The notes beneath the pieces are model-generated. The model made no database searches and was not told the origin of the DNA. It worked only from the letters and a program-made list of their open reading frames with translations. A stretch of 64,000 bases of DNA from RGIG4576 sp964613095 (lineage in GTDB: Bacteria; Bacteroidota; Bacteroidia; Bacteroidales; Muribaculaceae): contig CAZTFX010000002.1 in NCBI GenBank assembly GCA_964613095.1, positions 1-64,000 on the forward strand, read 5' to 3'. Within the stretch, counting starts at the first letter, position 1, and each line of letters begins with the position of its first letter. Positions 62,221 through 64,000 of the stretch are shown here, piece by piece. A program made the translations under genes and the position numbers.

Positions 62221-62258
62221 AAAACGTCTCACAAAATCACATTGTGAGACGTTTTTGT
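62221..62258. terminator. Bidirectional terminator between deoC and the endonuclease gene
   Basis: A perfect 14-bp stem pairs 62221-62234 (AAAACGTCTCACAA) with 62242-62255 (TTGTGAGACGTTTT) and is followed by T residues. The leading A tract makes it usable from the other strand too. Confidence 0.85.
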
Positions 62259-62272
62259 TTTTGTGTAAAATC

Positions 62273-63970
62273 TTATTTTACGACAACTTTTATAGGTCGT
62301 TGTGTTTCTTGTGCTGTGATTATATATACTCCATAAGGTAGAGATAATTCATCGTTGTTTTCTACATAATCAAGTTTTTTAATAAGAATTCCTTGCATGT
62401 TATATATGCATACGGTACTTAACGGCTCATTACATATGAATCTCAAACCTCTTTCATGTGTTGCCACTGCAAGAATTTTATCGGCTTTGGCGCCTTCAAT
62501 TCCGCTATTTTCTGCAACGGTTATTGTGTTGGATTTTTCTGATTCATAGCCAAGTCGGCAGCTTTGTACGTAGTATGTTTCACTTGTTCCCGCTTCACGA
62601 GTGAAATCAATATACGTATCTTCTGTATCTGTTTTTTCAGACGATATTAGTGTACCATCTTTGTATATGCTACGTGTAACGATGTAATAGTCTATTTGTT
62701 CTGTAACTTCTTGCCATACGGCTCTATAAGAGCTTGAAGTCACATTTTCGGCTGGTAAAGCTACCGGTGTAGAAAGGGTAGGTGCTTCAAGGCAAGTACC
62801 ATTGATGTAAACACCTGTTTCGCTGGTTTCGATACCTCCATCAGAGTAGAATAATGTTGTGGAATGTGTTCCGGTTGTTGTAGGTTTATAGGTGATGGTT
62901 AGTTTGTAACCCTCAGTTGAATTCATTGCACTTGCGGAAATTTTTTCGGTTGAAAGTGAAAACATTTTATAATTACCATTGTCATCATATAGGGTAAGTG
63001 TTACACCATTACCTGATATATTCTTACCCTTTATGTAAAGATCCAAATTATAAGTTTTTCCTATACCTAGCTCACCGAAATCAAGAGTACTGCCCAATTG
63101 CGGATATAATATTTCTGCAGGTCCTGTTATGGTACTGCTTCCACCACCATTGTAGGTTTCTCCCATTTTATTACCCCAAATATAGTCGGCTAGATTGGGG
63201 TCATCTACAAAGGGATTACGATTGCCTTGAATGGAGTACACCGCGTCGTTTCTTGCACGTTCTTTTTCACTTACTGGATCGTTTTTGTGCCATTTCATAA
63301 GCAGTTCACGTGCATATTGATTTAGGGTCATATAACTTGAATTATTAAACATGTAGGTGTATTTCCATGTGTAATCTTGATAACATGTCGCCATATAAAA
63401 ATACACTCGTGCAAAATCGCCTTTGTATTCATCGTCAGGTTCGAATACAAAATTGGTGCTGCTTCCGCTTATTGATGGGTAGCCTACTATTGATACTCCG
63501 TTATTGAATTTTACACTGAGTGAAGTGTTTACCTCTCCTAGAGGGTAATTGCTTTTGGCTGAATTGGCGTCGCCATCGCTGGGGAATAGGTGCATGATGT
63601 CGGTTCCAGCTTCATACGCTTCTACATTACTGGGAGAGTTCCACCAACTTTTAGGTACTGAGTGTTCTCGATTAAGTCCTCTTGTTCCTCCGTAATACCA
63701 ATAGTTCTGGCTATTCCAATTGTCGGAATACATATCCCACACTAATGTACGGTTATTTATCTTTTCCGGATATGCATCAGTTTGAGGAAAATAATTCCAA
63801 AGGCTGGAATAGGTGAGTTTAGTGTGTGGTCTAACTAATTTATGTATGGCATTTTTCAAATCTTCTCCATTTTTTTCATTTAATGAAGAATAATAGCCTT
63901 CGGGGGCTGCAGCATATGTATATAGAGTACATATACATGATATAAGAGTTAATAATCGATTGTATTTCAT
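62273..63970 (-). CDS. Secreted endonuclease I family protein with T9SS-type tail
   Basis: The 565-residue protein has a signal peptide ending TYAA. Residues about 25-270 match the endonuclease I (EndA/NucM) His-Me finger nuclease: GLNREHSVPKSWW with His103, DIMHLFPSDGDANSAKSNYPLG and GDFARVYFYMATCY. About 285-400 is an Ig/BACON-like domain, about 400-500 a fibronectin III domain, and the end (VCIYNMQGILIKKLD ... RPIKVVVK) a type-A sorting tail. It probably degrades extracellular DNA at the cell surface or outside. Its promoter lies at or beyond the right edge. Confidence 0.85.
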   Translation of the reverse strand: MKYNRLLTLISCICTLYTYAAAPEGYYSSLNEKNGEDLKNAIHKLVRPHTKLTYSSLWNYFPQTDAYPEKINNRTLVWDMYSDNWNSQNYWYYGGTRGLNREHSVPKSWWNSPSNVEAYEAGTDIMHLFPSDGDANSAKSNYPLGEVNTSLSVKFNNGVSIVGYPSISGSSTNFVFEPDDEYKGDFARVYFYMATCYQDYTWKYTYMFNNSSYMTLNQYARELLMKWHKNDPVSEKERARNDAVYSIQGNRNPFVDDPNLADYIWGNKMGETYNGGGSSTITGPAEILYPQLGSTLDFGELGIGKTYNLDLYIKGKNISGNGVTLTLYDDNGNYKMFSLSTEKISASAMNSTEGYKLTITYKPTTTGTHSTTLFYSDGGIETSETGVYINGTCLEAPTLSTPVALPAENVTSSSYRAVWQEVTEQIDYYIVTRSIYKDGTLISSEKTDTEDTYIDFTREAGTSETYYVQSCRLGYESEKSNTITVAENSGIEGAKADKILAVATHERGLRFICNEPLSTVCIYNMQGILIKKLDYVENNDELSLPYGVYIITAQETQRPIKVVVK

Positions 63971-64000
63971 GTAATAAATGACTTTAAATCCATAATTTAA

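Overview
The window looks like a piece of a Bacteroidales (Bacteroidota) chromosome, closest in flavour to gut Muribaculaceae/Barnesiella/Porphyromonas-type organisms; I cannot name the species. The evidence is low G+C content, many copies of the Bacteroidota -7 promoter box TAnnTTTG (often with TTTG 19-20 bases upstream), little sign of Shine-Dalgarno sequences, several secreted proteins ending in a type IX secretion (T9SS) type-A-like tail, and lineage-typical families (PorZ, DUF4271, DUF4294, DUF4369 and WbqC proteins, NamZ).

Layout. 1-12.9 kb is mainly core metabolism: a CAU tRNA, a MATE exporter, nadB, a NamZ/sodium-symporter/WYL/C_GCAxxG_C_C cluster that may salvage peptidoglycan sugar, phospholipase A, lysS, gpsA and pgi. 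13.0-17.9 kb is an AT-rich accessory block: a BspA-like leucine-rich-repeat surface protein, a beta-helix protein without signal peptide, and a divergently transcribed acyltransferase split by an in-frame amber codon. dnaX follows. A two-gene accessory insert at 20.0-22.6 kb (HsdR_N-like nuclease plus a DUF4062/GHKL-ATPase/winged-helix protein) comes next. 22.7-26.2 kb carries LOG, DUF4271, hemD, rnpA, yidD and tatD. 26.2-34.3 kb carries a secreted glycosidase-like protein, gapA, mscL, alkaline phosphatase, a DUF4294 protein and a TrmH-type methyltransferase.

At 34.3-34.75 kb lies an AT-rich non-coding stretch with repeated TTATTAACA-type boxes. Synonymous-site G/C bias appears to flip around it (+ strand C>G to the left, G>C to the right), and a perfect ParB-binding parS palindrome lies about 23.5 kb further right, between mnmG and apt. 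Together these suggest that the window spans the chromosomal replication origin.

Right of that point most genes run rightward: nadA, leuS, rdgB, a small membrane protein, two tandem PorZ-like genes of the type IX secretion system, lepB, wbqC, a DUF4369 lipoprotein, yifB, ybeY, mnmG, apt, uvrC, dtd, a MazG-like gene and deoC. mscS, a large adhesin-like T9SS cargo gene, alkD and a secreted endonuclease I gene run leftward. The PorZ-like proteins, signal peptidase and at least four tail-bearing cargo proteins in the window belong functionally to the same export pathway. No CRISPR array, rRNA operon, transposase or prophage was seen.
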